Numbered from the stretch's first letter, positions 17,680 through 26,661 are shown. The stretch: 64,000 nucleotides of DNA from CATOSP01 sp034422355 (GCA_034422355.1 DAOUJS010000162.1:45810-109809), one strand, 5' to 3'. Numbers and translations: made by a program. Notes: generated by a model not told the origin, from the letters alone.

Positions 17680-17812
17680 CCTCATCTTCCGCTCTTGACG
17701 ATTTTCGCCGCCTTGAGCGCCGGAATTAGCACCGTGTCCCAATTTGCCTGGATGGCGGGACCGGTTGCTTGGCTTCGTAGGGCCGTTCCCTCAGCCTTTC
17801 TCGATAAAGGGA
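17680..17812 (-). promoter_or_regulatory. SAM-I (S-box) riboswitch
   Basis: Metabolite-sensing leader RNA that shuts off transcription when SAM is high. All core S-box segments appear in order on the minus strand: CUUUAUCGAGAAAGGCUGAG (P1/P2), GGGAACGGCCCUACGAAGCC, AAGCAACCGG, GGUGCUAAUUCCGGC (P4/J4) and GGAAGAUGAGGGG closing P1. P1 pairs CCCUUUAU with AUGAGGGG over eight base pairs. A T-tailed terminator follows, so control is by premature termination. It should regulate mtnA, mtnP, the rhodanese gene, ahcY, metK, the deiodinase-like gene and the phosphohexomutase. The remaining 635-bp interval to pncB holds the promoter and nothing else I recognise. Confidence 0.95.
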
Positions 17813-17844
17813 TGGTCGTATGTATTTGAGTTGATGATGGGATT

Positions 17845-17873
17845 ATGTTACCCATGTCTACGTTCCGTGTCAA
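17845..17873 (-). promoter_or_regulatory. Sigma70-type promoter of the SAM-cycle operon
   Basis: Minus-strand TTGACA (17873-17868), 17-bp spacer and TAACAT (17850-17845). The predicted transcript start near 17838 lies about 25 bases before the riboswitch aptamer, as expected. Confidence 0.75.
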
Positions 17874-18197
17874 GGCGAGCAGCACCTCGCACTTCTACGC
17901 CCATGAGTCCATTGCTGGCATCCGGGAGAAACGGGTGATGTATTGAAATCGGAGAAGCAATGAATGGATTTCGTTATGTCAACCAGCCTTCAACCCTTCC
18001 GAACCATGCCGGTTGACACTGATTCCGGCCCGGCAACATAATGGGGCCTGCCACGGCAATCAATACTGCCGTCACCAGCAGGGATGCCGCCGCATCCGGC
18101 TGGCGTTCCGCTGGTGGGCGGGCACAACCATAACCGAGGGTCTGATTCGCCGCAACCGGCCCACTTTCGCAGCATCCAGGGGCGGGAGACACGACAC

Positions 18198-19616
18198 ATG
18201 GAACAGTCTGCGCTCTCAACCCGTGACCAGGGTCTGGGACTGTTCGCCGACCTGTACGAGCTCACCATGGCCCAGGCGTTTTATGAGCATCGTATGTTCG
18301 CGTCAGCCACCTTCAGTCTGTTCGTCCGCAACCTTCCCCAGGACCGCGGCTACCTCGTGTCAGCAGGGCTGGAGGACGTCCTTGATTTCCTCGCCCACTT
18401 CCGGTTTGACAAGATTAGCCTGTCCTACCTGGACTCGACCGGTATTTTCTCCCGAGAGTTCCTGAACTATCTGGACGGGTTGAGGTTCACAGGAGAAGTC
18501 CGGGCTATACCTGAAGGAAGGCTCTTCTTCGCCCATGAACCTGTGCTTGAAGTCACCGCGCCGATTATAGAAGCCCAGATAGTGGAGACCTTCGTCATCA
18601 ACCAGGTCAACCTCCAGACTATGCTGGCGACCAAGGCTGCCCGCTGCGCCTGGGCCGCGGAAGGCCGGAGCATCAGCGATTTTTCGGCGAGACGGACCCA
18701 GGGCACGGACGCGGCGATGAAGATGGCCCGGTGCGCCTACATCGCTGGTTTTGAGTCCACCAGCAACGTCTCAGCGGCGCGAAGATACGGCATCCCCCCC
18801 GCCGGCACGATGGCCCACTCCTTCATCACCACGTTCCCGACGGAGACAGACGCATTCCGGGCCTATGCCGAGAGCTTTCCCGACCGTTGTGTGCTGTTGC
18901 TGGACACCTTCGACACGATTCAAGGCGCGAAGAACGCAGTGAAGGTCGCTAAGGAACTGGAATCATGCGGTCACCGTCTCAGGGCCGTGCGGCTGGATTC
19001 GGGCGACTATGCCGACCTGAGCCGGAAGGTCCGGGCCATCCTGGACGAAGCCGGCCTCCAGTACGTGGGTATACTTGTATCCGGCGGCCTTGACGAGTTC
19101 GCCGTGCAGCAACTTGTTGGCAATGGTGCTCCGATAGATATATTTGGCATAGGCACCAAGGTGGGAGTGTCTGCTGACGCACCGTGGTCTGACATGGCTT
19201 ACAAGCTGGTCTGCTACGATGGCCGTCCCGTGATGAAATTGAGTGCCGATAAGGTGTCCCATCCGGGAGCGAAGCAAGTGTTCCGCGTTGAGAATCCCGA
19301 TGGTATGTTTCACCACGACGTCATCGGATTAAAGGATGAGTCGGTACGCGGCGCGGAACCTCTGTTGGAGCATGTAATGTCGGCGGGACGCGCGATTGGC
19401 GCCGTGGCGAGTCTTGACGATATGAGAGGCAGGATGCGCCGGGACTTGGAACGGCTTGATGATGGGTCCAGGAAGCTGACCGCTCCTGCTGCCTACCCGG
19501 TGGAGCTCAGCCGCCGGTTGACAACGCACTCTGCCCAGGTGCGTCACGATCTGGAAGAGTCTGCCTGGTCGTCCGGTCAGGCAGCCCCCAACCCGTCCGG
19601 AAGGTCTGTTCAATGA
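18198..19616 (+). CDS. pncB: Nicotinate phosphoribosyltransferase
   Basis: Preiss-Handler enzyme that makes nicotinate mononucleotide from nicotinate, PRPP and ATP for NAD synthesis. 472 residues from the ATG at 18198. Family landmarks: FADLYELTMAQAFYEH at the N-terminus, the phosphorylated-histidine motif GTMAHSFITTFPTE, AVRLDSGDYADLSRKVR and the phosphate loop IFGIGTKVGVSADAP. Upstream in-frame codons back to 18084 are not conserved. The stop overlaps the etfBA start by four bases (ATGA), so NAD supply and electron transfer flavoprotein are translationally coupled. Divergent from the SAM-riboswitch operon. Confidence 0.94.
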   Translation: MEQSALSTRDQGLGLFADLYELTMAQAFYEHRMFASATFSLFVRNLPQDRGYLVSAGLEDVLDFLAHFRFDKISLSYLDSTGIFSREFLNYLDGLRFTGEVRAIPEGRLFFAHEPVLEVTAPIIEAQIVETFVINQVNLQTMLATKAARCAWAAEGRSISDFSARRTQGTDAAMKMARCAYIAGFESTSNVSAARRYGIPPAGTMAHSFITTFPTETDAFRAYAESFPDRCVLLLDTFDTIQGAKNAVKVAKELESCGHRLRAVRLDSGDYADLSRKVRAILDEAGLQYVGILVSGGLDEFAVQQLVGNGAPIDIFGIGTKVGVSADAPWSDMAYKLVCYDGRPVMKLSADKVSHPGAKQVFRVENPDGMFHHDVIGLKDESVRGAEPLLEHVMSAGRAIGAVASLDDMRGRMRRDLERLDDGSRKLTAPAAYPVELSRRLTTHSAQVRHDLEESAWSSGQAAPNPSGRSVQ

Positions 19617-21454
19617 AAATCGCGGTCTGCGCAAAGTACGTCCCCGTAGTTTCCCGAATCAGGTTCGACTACGAACAGAAGACGATAATCCGGGAGGGTG
19701 TGCCTTCCGAAGTCAACTCATTCGACATGCTGGGTATAGTCCGGGCGGTCCAGTTGAAGTCCGGGGGGGCAGACGAAGTCGTAGCGGTCTCGATGGGGCC
19801 TCCCCAGGCCAGGGACGGACTTCTCCAGTGTCTGGCGATGGGCGCAGATAGGGGGGTGCTCATATCTGACCGGGCCTTGGCAGGGTCGGACACACTTGCC
19901 ACCGCCCGTGCCCTTGCCCTGACTCTGGCCAGAGAAGAGCCGGACCTGGTCATCTGCGGGCGCAATAGCTCGGATTCTGAGACCGGACAGGTTGGCCCGG
20001 AAGTGGCTGAACTGATGGATCTTCCACACATAAGCCAGGTGAGCAGACTGGACTACCGACCGGACTCGAACACCATCTTGGTGCGGCGGGATACGGACGA
20101 AGGCTATCAGGTGCTGGAGTGCCAGCTTCCCGCCTTGGTGTGCGTGACCGAGGGTGTGGCCGAAGAGCAATTCCCCACCAGAGACGGGATGGCCGAAGCG
20201 CAGACCAAACCCCTGGATGAGGTCTCATGTGCCGACCTGACCACCGATTTGTCCCAGTTCGGGGTTGAAGGCTCTCCTACCTGGGTTGACGACATCCGGT
20301 TGGTGGAACCGAGCAGGCTGGGAGTCATTGTGGAGGAAGAGGACCCGGAGGCAGCCGCAAAGCAGGTAGCCGAACTGCTGGCTTCCCGGCTTGCGGAGTT
20401 GGACTCTGAATCTGGGGACGCGCTGGCATCCGGCCCATTTCCCCGGTTTCCAGACAACCACGAAAATGGCATCTGGGTTGTCGCCGAAACGACACGCAGC
20501 GGGCTGCGCCGGGTCACCCTGGAAATGCTGGGCAAGGCCAAGGAGCTTACTTCTATCACACAAAGCGAGGTGGTGGCCGTACTGGTTGGTTCCCCTCAGG
20601 ATGGTCTGGTGAACGAACTGACGTCCGGTGGAGCCGATAGGGTATTGGTACTAGATAACACTGGAAAGGGGCCGGTCTGGGGTCGCGCCGTGGTGCAGGG
20701 CTTACGTGAGGCTCTACAGGCTGCTTCCCCCTACGCGGTCTTATTCGCTGCCACCGCCGACGGCAGGGATTTGGCGGCAAGGGTAGCCGCCGCCTTGAGC
20801 CTTGGCCTGACTGGTGATGCCATTGATCTTGAGATCGATGAACAGGGCAGGTTGGTCCAGTTGAAGCCAGCGTTGGGTGGCAACGTGGTTGCGCCCATTT
20901 TGTCCAAGACCCTGCCAAACTTGGTGACCCTGCGTGCCGGGCTGCTGGAGCCGATAGACCCTGAGACCGGAATCGCTTCTGTGGTCGAGCATGTGGACGT
21001 TCCAGTATTCCAGGGCCGGGACGCCCGGCTATTGGAAGAAGATATCGAGGAGGACTTGGGTTCCATAGAACTTACCCAGGCGCAAGTGGTGATGGGTGTC
21101 GGGATGGGCATCGGAGGGCCGGAGTCGTTGCCCAAAGTCCGGGAGTTGGCGGTTTCTATCGGGGCGACTTTGGCCACCACCCGGGACGTCGTTCACGCCG
21201 GTTGGCTTCCCCACCAGATTCAGGTGGGAATCAGCGGCCGCACCATTGGGCCAAAGGTGTACATCGCAGTGGGCATCAGGGGAGCTTTCAACCACACCGT
21301 AGGTATACAGAAGGCAGGTATCATCGTCGCGGTGAACCAGATGCGGAGGCATACTATCTTCCGGGCCGCAGATTTCGGGATAGTTGGGGACTGGCAGACG
21401 TTCCTGCCGCCATTGATCGAGGCCCTGAAGCCAACCTTGGTCACGATTCGCTGA
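19613..21454 (+). CDS. Electron transfer flavoprotein, EtfB-EtfA fusion
   Basis: Carries electrons from acyl-CoA dehydrogenases to the quinone pool. 613 residues. Residues 1-about 255 are EtfB-like (MKIAVCAKYVPVVSRIRFD, then VVAVSMGPPQARDGLLQCLAMGAD); about 285-613 are EtfA-like, starting GIWVVAETTRSGLRRVTLEML and ending in the FAD domain (from about 490) with GPKVYIAVGIRGAFNHTVGI and VAVNQMRR. ETF subunits are usually two genes; here they are one polypeptide in EtfB-EtfA order with an acidic linker. No frameshift is seen. The two acyl-CoA dehydrogenases immediately downstream are likely partners. Confidence 0.92.
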   Translation: MKIAVCAKYVPVVSRIRFDYEQKTIIREGVPSEVNSFDMLGIVRAVQLKSGGADEVVAVSMGPPQARDGLLQCLAMGADRGVLISDRALAGSDTLATARALALTLAREEPDLVICGRNSSDSETGQVGPEVAELMDLPHISQVSRLDYRPDSNTILVRRDTDEGYQVLECQLPALVCVTEGVAEEQFPTRDGMAEAQTKPLDEVSCADLTTDLSQFGVEGSPTWVDDIRLVEPSRLGVIVEEEDPEAAAKQVAELLASRLAELDSESGDALASGPFPRFPDNHENGIWVVAETTRSGLRRVTLEMLGKAKELTSITQSEVVAVLVGSPQDGLVNELTSGGADRVLVLDNTGKGPVWGRAVVQGLREALQAASPYAVLFAATADGRDLAARVAAALSLGLTGDAIDLEIDEQGRLVQLKPALGGNVVAPILSKTLPNLVTLRAGLLEPIDPETGIASVVEHVDVPVFQGRDARLLEEDIEEDLGSIELTQAQVVMGVGMGIGGPESLPKVRELAVSIGATLATTRDVVHAGWLPHQIQVGISGRTIGPKVYIAVGIRGAFNHTVGIQKAGIIVAVNQMRRHTIFRAADFGIVGDWQTFLPPLIEALKPTLVTIR

Positions 21455-21539
21455 CCCATCCCCTGCGCGCGTGTTCAACAGGGGTGTGGTAGACTCCATC
21501 GCGTGTCAGAGAGGTATTGGTCCGGCAGTCGTGCCGTAC

Positions 21540-21568
21540 TTGACACCACTTATGAGGGTAAGCACAAT
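21540..21568 (+). promoter_or_regulatory. Putative promoter for the acyl-CoA dehydrogenase pair
   Basis: TTGACA at 21540-21545, 17-bp spacer, CACAAT at 21563-21568, about 85 bases before the next start codon. The -10 matches four of six consensus bases. Confidence 0.5.
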
Positions 21569-21661
21569 GTCAGTGGCCTGTCGAGTGCACTGCGCCGACG
21601 GGAGCTAACTACGTTTATCTGACCCTTACGACAGGCAAACGACACAGCGAGGGGGCGAATT

Positions 21662-22867
21662 ATGGACTTTGGGTATACGCCGGAACAGGAGGCCCTTAGG
21701 GACGAAGTCCGGGCATTCATAGCGGAGCACGTTACCGACGAGGTCCGGACGGAGGTCGAAGACGGCGGCGGTGAAGGAGGACGTGGACCCAAAGTCCGTG
21801 AGCTTTACAAGAAGATCGCGGACAAGGGATGGATCGGAATCAGTTGGCCCAAACAATACGGCGGACAGGACGGCAACCGCCTGGACCAGTACATTGTCGA
21901 GGAAGAGTTTTCCCGGATCGGCATCGGTGTCGGAGGCGCGGGCAGCGGCGCGCCTGCGATACTGGCTGCCGGCACCGAGGAGCAGAAGGAATACTTTCTT
22001 CCCGGACTGATCAACGGCGACATCGTGCTTGCCTTGGGATTTACCGAACCCCAGGCCGGAGCAGACTTGGCCGGTCTCCAATGCCGTGCGGTCCGCGATG
22101 GCGACGAGTTTGTCATCAACGGTCAGAAGATGTTCACTTCTTCGGCACACTACGCCACTCACATCTATCTGATGGCCCGGACTGACCCTGACGCTCCCAG
22201 GCACCGGGGAATTTCCATATTCTTGGTCCCGATGGATACACCGGGGATCACCGTCCGCCCCCTCTGGACCATCCAGAACGATCCCCCAGCCCCCTCCGGC
22301 ACCACCTACGGCCAGCGCAGGACCAACGAGACATTCTTCGAGAACGTCCGCATTCCCGCCACCTGCCTACTCGGAGAGGAAAACCAAGGATGGTATGTGG
22401 GCGCTATGGGCCTGAACCTGGACCGGGTTGGCGCAAGCCGGTATCTCATCTCGGTGCGCCGCGACGAGGACATCATCAACTGGGTCAAGGAGAATGATTT
22501 TGAAGGGCATTCCATAGCCGGAGATCCAGCGGTCCGGGACCGTCTGGCCGAGTTGTGGATCGAGGCCCAAGTCTGCCGTCTGATGACCATGCGCAGCATG
22601 TCTCTGGTGGAACGGGGCGGCAACTTCACCTATGAAGGCTCGGCCGAGAAAGTTTGGGCGCCGGAGCATGGCGTGAGAACCACCGAGACCATCTCCCAGA
22701 TTCTCGGCCCATACGCCCAACTGCTGAATGGGTCAGAGGATGCCATTGAGGATGGCGTATTTGCCCACAACCTCATGGGTTCCTTCCAGTCGGGGATCAA
22801 TCACGGCAGCGTACAGGTCATGCGGGACCAGATGGCCCGCCGCGGCCTGGGTATGCCCAGGGGTTAG
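21662..22867 (+). CDS. Acyl-CoA dehydrogenase family protein
   Basis: FAD-dependent alpha,beta-dehydrogenation of an acyl-CoA, passing electrons to ETF. 401 residues with N-terminal helical domain (YTPEQEALRDEVRAFIAEHV), middle beta domain with the flavin-contact GFTEPQAGADLAGLQCRA and a C-terminal helical domain ending GMPRG. Compared with short-chain enzymes there is a longer middle segment with NDPPAPSGTTYGQRRTNETF, as in many steroid or side-chain ACADs that act as heterodimers. The next gene encodes a second ACAD, so a heteromeric enzyme is plausible. Substrate unknown. Confidence 0.9.
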   Translation: MDFGYTPEQEALRDEVRAFIAEHVTDEVRTEVEDGGGEGGRGPKVRELYKKIADKGWIGISWPKQYGGQDGNRLDQYIVEEEFSRIGIGVGGAGSGAPAILAAGTEEQKEYFLPGLINGDIVLALGFTEPQAGADLAGLQCRAVRDGDEFVINGQKMFTSSAHYATHIYLMARTDPDAPRHRGISIFLVPMDTPGITVRPLWTIQNDPPAPSGTTYGQRRTNETFFENVRIPATCLLGEENQGWYVGAMGLNLDRVGASRYLISVRRDEDIINWVKENDFEGHSIAGDPAVRDRLAELWIEAQVCRLMTMRSMSLVERGGNFTYEGSAEKVWAPEHGVRTTETISQILGPYAQLLNGSEDAIEDGVFAHNLMGSFQSGINHGSVQVMRDQMARRGLGMPRG

Positions 22868-22921
22868 CGCCTTCCAGGGGGAGCAGCCACGGCTCTCCCA
22901 CAAACATCACGAGGAAATTAC

Positions 22922-24097
22922 ATGGATGTCTTACTGAACGAAGAAGAACAGATGGTCAAGAACCTTGCCAGGGAATTCCTGGAAGGGGAATGTCCTCCGA
23001 GTCTTGCCCGGGAAATGGAAAAGGATGAATTGGGTTATCCCCCGGAGTTGTGGCAGCAGATAGCCCAGTTGGGCTGGTTCGGCATGTCCCTCCCCGAAGA
23101 GTACGGAGGCCAGGGTCTTGGCCTGACCTACCTCGGCTTGGTTCTGGAAGAAATTGGCCGCGCCATCGCACCGGTGCCCTTCCACAGTACGATGGTCCCG
23201 GCTTTGGCCATCGCCTCAGACGGTAGTGAGGCCCAGAAGCAGGACATCCTCCCGAGAGTGAGCAGCGGTGGCCTGGTCATGACTTGGGCGGTCAGCGAGC
23301 GCAACCCGCGCCTGGTGCCCGAGGCCATCAACTTGTCGGCAGAGGCGCAGGGAGACGAGTTCGTCCTGAACGGCGAAAAGATGTTCGTGGACAACTTCAA
23401 CGCAGCCGGACAATGTCTGGTTGTCTGCCGGACCGCTCCCGCGTCTTCAGAGAATCTAGGCATTTCCCTGTTCCTGGTTGACACCAGCAGCCCTGGACTC
23501 ACAGACATCCCTCTGACGACGTTGGCTAAGGACAAGCAGAGCAAGGTTGTCTTTGACGGCGTGCGGGTGCCCGCCGCGAACCTCGTGGGCGGCCTCAACG
23601 ATGGTTGGCCCATTGCCGACTCAATGCTTGAACGCGCTACTGTCCTGCTGTGCGCCCAGATGGTGGGTGCGGCCAGGAAGGACGCCGAGATGGCCATTGA
23701 GTACTCGAAGAATCGGACGGCTTTTGGGAGGCCCATCGGATCATTCCAGTCTATCCAGCACCTCTGCGCAGACATGACCCTTTGGGTCGACGGTGGGCAA
23801 CTCCTCACCTACGAGGCCCTCTGGAAGATGGATCAGGGCATCCCGGCGGGAGTTGAAGTCTCCCAGGCCAAGGCGTTCTGCAACGACAAGTGTGAAGCGA
23901 CAGTCAGGTCCTCCCAGGTCATACATGGTGGTATCGGGTTTATGATGGAGTTCGACCTCCATCTGTGGTTCCGGCGTGTGACCGCGTGGACAATGAGGCT
24001 CGGCACCAGCTTTGAGCACCGGGCCAAGATCGCCAACGCCCTTATTGACCACCCCGGACGGGTGCGGTTGGGTATGGACCTGACTCCGGTCAGTTAA
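22922..24097 (+). CDS. Acyl-CoA dehydrogenase family protein (second of a pair)
   Basis: 391 residues. N-terminal LLNEEEQMVKNLAREFLEGE, middle domain with LGISLFLVDTSSPGL, and a C-terminal helical domain with YSKNRTAFGRPIGSFQSIQH and QVIHGGIGFMMEFDLHLWFRR. It diverges strongly from the preceding ACAD, so this is not a recent duplication. The flavin-binding middle motif here is less canonical (TWAVSERNPRLVPEAINL in place of TEPxAGSD), which suggests it may be the partner subunit with a reduced active site. 54 bases after its neighbour, good Shine-Dalgarno GAGG. Confidence 0.88.
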   Translation: MDVLLNEEEQMVKNLAREFLEGECPPSLAREMEKDELGYPPELWQQIAQLGWFGMSLPEEYGGQGLGLTYLGLVLEEIGRAIAPVPFHSTMVPALAIASDGSEAQKQDILPRVSSGGLVMTWAVSERNPRLVPEAINLSAEAQGDEFVLNGEKMFVDNFNAAGQCLVVCRTAPASSENLGISLFLVDTSSPGLTDIPLTTLAKDKQSKVVFDGVRVPAANLVGGLNDGWPIADSMLERATVLLCAQMVGAARKDAEMAIEYSKNRTAFGRPIGSFQSIQHLCADMTLWVDGGQLLTYEALWKMDQGIPAGVEVSQAKAFCNDKCEATVRSSQVIHGGIGFMMEFDLHLWFRRVTAWTMRLGTSFEHRAKIANALIDHPGRVRLGMDLTPVS

Positions 24098-24137
24098 GCC
24101 CGACTCACCCACTCCATACGCGATAGGAGAATTCAAC

Positions 24138-24335
24138 ATGCCCACCGACCCCGTTTGCAGAATGGTCATAGACGAACAGGCTGCCAGGGCCGAAACCGGT
24201 CAGACCCGGTACGGCGCAGCCGAGGTTGACCCGACCCAGGGCACCCGCAGTTTCTATAACGGCACTTGGTATTATTTCTGCAGCCTGGAATGCCGGACAA
24301 AGTTCCTGGCCAGCCCCGACGCTTACCTCGACTAA
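24138..24335 (+). CDS. YHS-domain small metal-binding protein
   Basis: 65 residues consisting of a single YHS domain: DPVCRMVIDEQ at the start and FYNGTWYYFCSLECRTKFLASPDAYLD at the end. The conserved cysteines (Cys7, Cys49, Cys53) probably bind a metal; YHS domains occur in metal transporters and multicomponent monooxygenases. AGGAG precedes the ATG at 24138. It follows the acyl-CoA dehydrogenases by 40 bases and may be part of the same transcript. Physiological role unclear. Confidence 0.85.
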   Translation: MPTDPVCRMVIDEQAARAETGQTRYGAAEVDPTQGTRSFYNGTWYYFCSLECRTKFLASPDAYLD

Positions 24336-24656
24336 GGATAATCTCGCCCCACTCACCCCTCCGATGCAACCGGACGATGTACCCGGAGCATGGCGCTTCA
24401 CATCCACCTGCGCCGGCAACCCTTGCTCGATTCCAGTACGTCCACGCTGTGCCGGGTATGCCCGGCATACGGGTTGTTGACGTCTCTTCGGATTGGCGCA
24501 TCCGTCATGCTTGGGCGTGAATCTCGGTGTGCGGTTGCGCTCCCTTCTTTCAGCCCATATACTCACCCCAATCTGTCCGGGGATGTCGGAGCCAAGTGGC
24601 CGGCCAGGGTTGTCTGCTGTCCCCGGAAGCCCCGGACTTTTCTGGAGGAGCTTCGT
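24336..24656 (+). other. Non-coding interval before the epimerase gene
   Basis: 321 bases without a supportable gene. The only structure I see is a palindrome GCCGGGTATGCCCGGC near 24455-24470 that could form a 6-bp hairpin but lacks a T tract. The epimerase reading frame is open back to 24390, but that extension has no family similarity. Confidence 0.4.
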
Positions 24657-25592
24657 ATGTCGATTCTCGTGATTGGCGGGACCGGCTTCATTGGCCCCCG
24701 CGTCATTCGGCGGTTGGTGGAACGTGGAGAGGATGTCGTCTGCATGGACATCAATCCCTCGGCAGCCGATTTCAGTAACCTGGGAGGCAATGTCAAGGTG
24801 GTCTATGGCGACGTAACCGACTACGAGGACGTCTCCAGGACTATCCTGGAGGCCAAGCCGGACCGGATCATCAACCTTGCCTATCTGCTGGGAGGCGGCG
24901 AAGACCGTCCCCACTTCACCATGAAGCTGAACATCGTCGGGATGGACAATTGCTTTGAGGCGGCAAGGCTGTGCGGGGTCAACCGCATCGTCTATGCCAG
25001 CTCGATAGCAGTGAGCGGCCAACAGAGCCACTTCGGGGACCAGCCTATTAACGAAGACGCACCCTCTTATGGCACCAGCCAGTATGCCATGCACAAGAGG
25101 TTCAACGAGTTCCAGGCCCAGATGTTTATCGACAATTACGGTATGTCCATCACCGGAATACGGCCTGCAAACGTTACCGGGCCGGACAAGGTGAGAGGGT
25201 CCACCGACCACGTTCGCTGCATCACGCTGCCCGCTTCCGGCGAGCCGGTCAGTTTCCCTCAGAAGGCGCTCATGCGGCTGCCCATTCATGTAGAGGACAT
25301 TGCCGAAGCCTTTACCAGGGTGCTGCTGGCTGATTCCACCCACTACCCAATTTACAATTCCGGCGGCCACCCCATCAGCCTGGGAGACCTTGCCGACATG
25401 GTCAAGGAGTTCCTTCCGGACGCGCAGATCGACTTCGACAGTGAGGGCGGCCTAGAGAACTCCGGCAACTACCTGGTAGACAACAGCCGGTTGCGGGACG
25501 AGTTCGAGATTGAATATGCCCCGTTCCGGCAGCGGGTGCGGGAAATCATAGACGACGTGCGGCAGGACAGCGGGTTGCCGCCTGTTGCCTAG
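24657..25592 (+). CDS. NAD-dependent epimerase/dehydratase (extended SDR)
   Basis: 311 residues from the ATG at 24657, which has GGAGGAG upstream. Rossmann glycine motif GGTGFIGPRV at residues 7-16, DINPSA at the second strand end, the catalytic segment with YASSIAVSG and the Tyr-x-x-x-Lys in QYAMHKRFNE (about 144-153). Extended SDRs act on nucleotide sugars or on acyl/steroid substrates. The surrounding ACADs, esterase and amidohydrolases point to catabolism rather than cell-wall sugar synthesis, but the substrate cannot be set from sequence. Confidence 0.88.
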   Translation: MSILVIGGTGFIGPRVIRRLVERGEDVVCMDINPSAADFSNLGGNVKVVYGDVTDYEDVSRTILEAKPDRIINLAYLLGGGEDRPHFTMKLNIVGMDNCFEAARLCGVNRIVYASSIAVSGQQSHFGDQPINEDAPSYGTSQYAMHKRFNEFQAQMFIDNYGMSITGIRPANVTGPDKVRGSTDHVRCITLPASGEPVSFPQKALMRLPIHVEDIAEAFTRVLLADSTHYPIYNSGGHPISLGDLADMVKEFLPDAQIDFDSEGGLENSGNYLVDNSRLRDEFEIEYAPFRQRVREIIDDVRQDSGLPPVA

Positions 25593-25624
25593 ACGCGCTC
25601 CAGACCATTCACAGGAGGTAAGTC

Positions 25625-26563
25625 ATGCCACTGGACCCGCAAGCTCAGATGGTGCTCGAACAGACCGCAGCACTCGGTCTGCCGCCAGCGCATACAGTCT
25701 CGCCAGAGGAGGCGCGCGCCAACGGGAAGTTGCGGCCCCGCGCGCCGGGCCCAGAGGTCGCCGCGGTGGAAGACCGGAATATCCCTGGACCGGATGGCAA
25801 TGTGCCAGTGCGCATTTACACGCCGGAGGGAACCGGTACGTTCCCGGTACTGGTGTGGTACCACGGTGGGGGTTGGGTTGTCGGCGATCTTGATACCGCG
25901 GACGGCACCGCCCGCCAGCTATGCGTAGGAGCGGAATGCGTAGTCGTTTCTGTCGATTACCGCCTCGCTCCGGAGACCAAGTTTCCGGGACCTGCCGAAG
26001 ACTGCTACGCCGCAACCCAATGGGCGGCGGACAACGCCCCCGCCATAGGCGGCGACCCGGCAAGGATCGCAGTTGGCGGCGACAGCGCCGGGGGCAATAT
26101 CGCCGCGGTGGTGAGCCTGATGGCCCGCGACCGGGGAGGTCCCGCGTTGGTCCACCAGTTGCTGGTCTACCCCGTTACTGAGCGGGACTTCACCACCAAC
26201 TCTTACCAGGCCAACGCCGACGGTTACGGCCTGAGTCAGGATGCGATGAGATGGTATTGGGACCATTACCTGGTGTCGGACGCCGACGCTCAGAACCCAT
26301 ACGCCGCACCGATGCAAGCCAAGGACCTGTCCGGCCTCCCGCCAGCGCTGGTGATCACCGCCGAGTACGACCCCCTGTGCGACGAGGGTGAGGCTTACGC
26401 CGCCAAGCTGCGAGAGGCTGGAACTCCCGCCCAATGCACACGGTATGACGGCATGACTCATGGCTTCTTCAGCCAGTCAGCTGTTCTGGACAAGGGCAAG
26501 TTGGCCATAGACGAAGCAACGGCCGCGCTAAAGGCAGCCTTTTCGCAGGTGGGAGTGAGTTAG
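25625..26563 (+). CDS. Alpha/beta hydrolase, hormone-sensitive-lipase family esterase
   Basis: 312 residues. HSL-family oxyanion motif HGGGWVVGD (about residues 80-88), nucleophile elbow GDSAGGN (Ser about 155), catalytic Asp in EYDPLCDEGE and His in MTHGFF. Acts on short-chain acyl esters. ATG at 25625 is preceded by a strong AGGAGGT. It lies 32 bases after the epimerase and 98 before an amidohydrolase, in one catabolic-looking run. Confidence 0.92.
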   Translation: MPLDPQAQMVLEQTAALGLPPAHTVSPEEARANGKLRPRAPGPEVAAVEDRNIPGPDGNVPVRIYTPEGTGTFPVLVWYHGGGWVVGDLDTADGTARQLCVGAECVVVSVDYRLAPETKFPGPAEDCYAATQWAADNAPAIGGDPARIAVGGDSAGGNIAAVVSLMARDRGGPALVHQLLVYPVTERDFTTNSYQANADGYGLSQDAMRWYWDHYLVSDADAQNPYAAPMQAKDLSGLPPALVITAEYDPLCDEGEAYAAKLREAGTPAQCTRYDGMTHGFFSQSAVLDKGKLAIDEATAALKAAFSQVGVS

Positions 26564-26661
26564 ACACTCCGGCGACATGATTCACGAAAGAATTCCTCCC
26601 GGTGAGAACGGCCTTGTTGTCCATTGACAGGGCCGGTGCATTACACTTCTTGGAGGGTCGT

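Noticed and set aside
17682..17885. 67-codon minus-strand frame upstream of mtnA
   Set aside because: It coincides with the promoter and SAM-I riboswitch, which fully explain the sequence.
21455..21500. Terminator after etfBA
   Set aside because: Only a 6-bp CCCCTG/CAGGGG pairing with a long loop and no T tract.
24105..25370. Minus-strand 421-codon frame
   Set aside because: Antisense of the YHS and epimerase genes, which carry clear family motifs and ribosome binding sites; no protein-like features in this frame.
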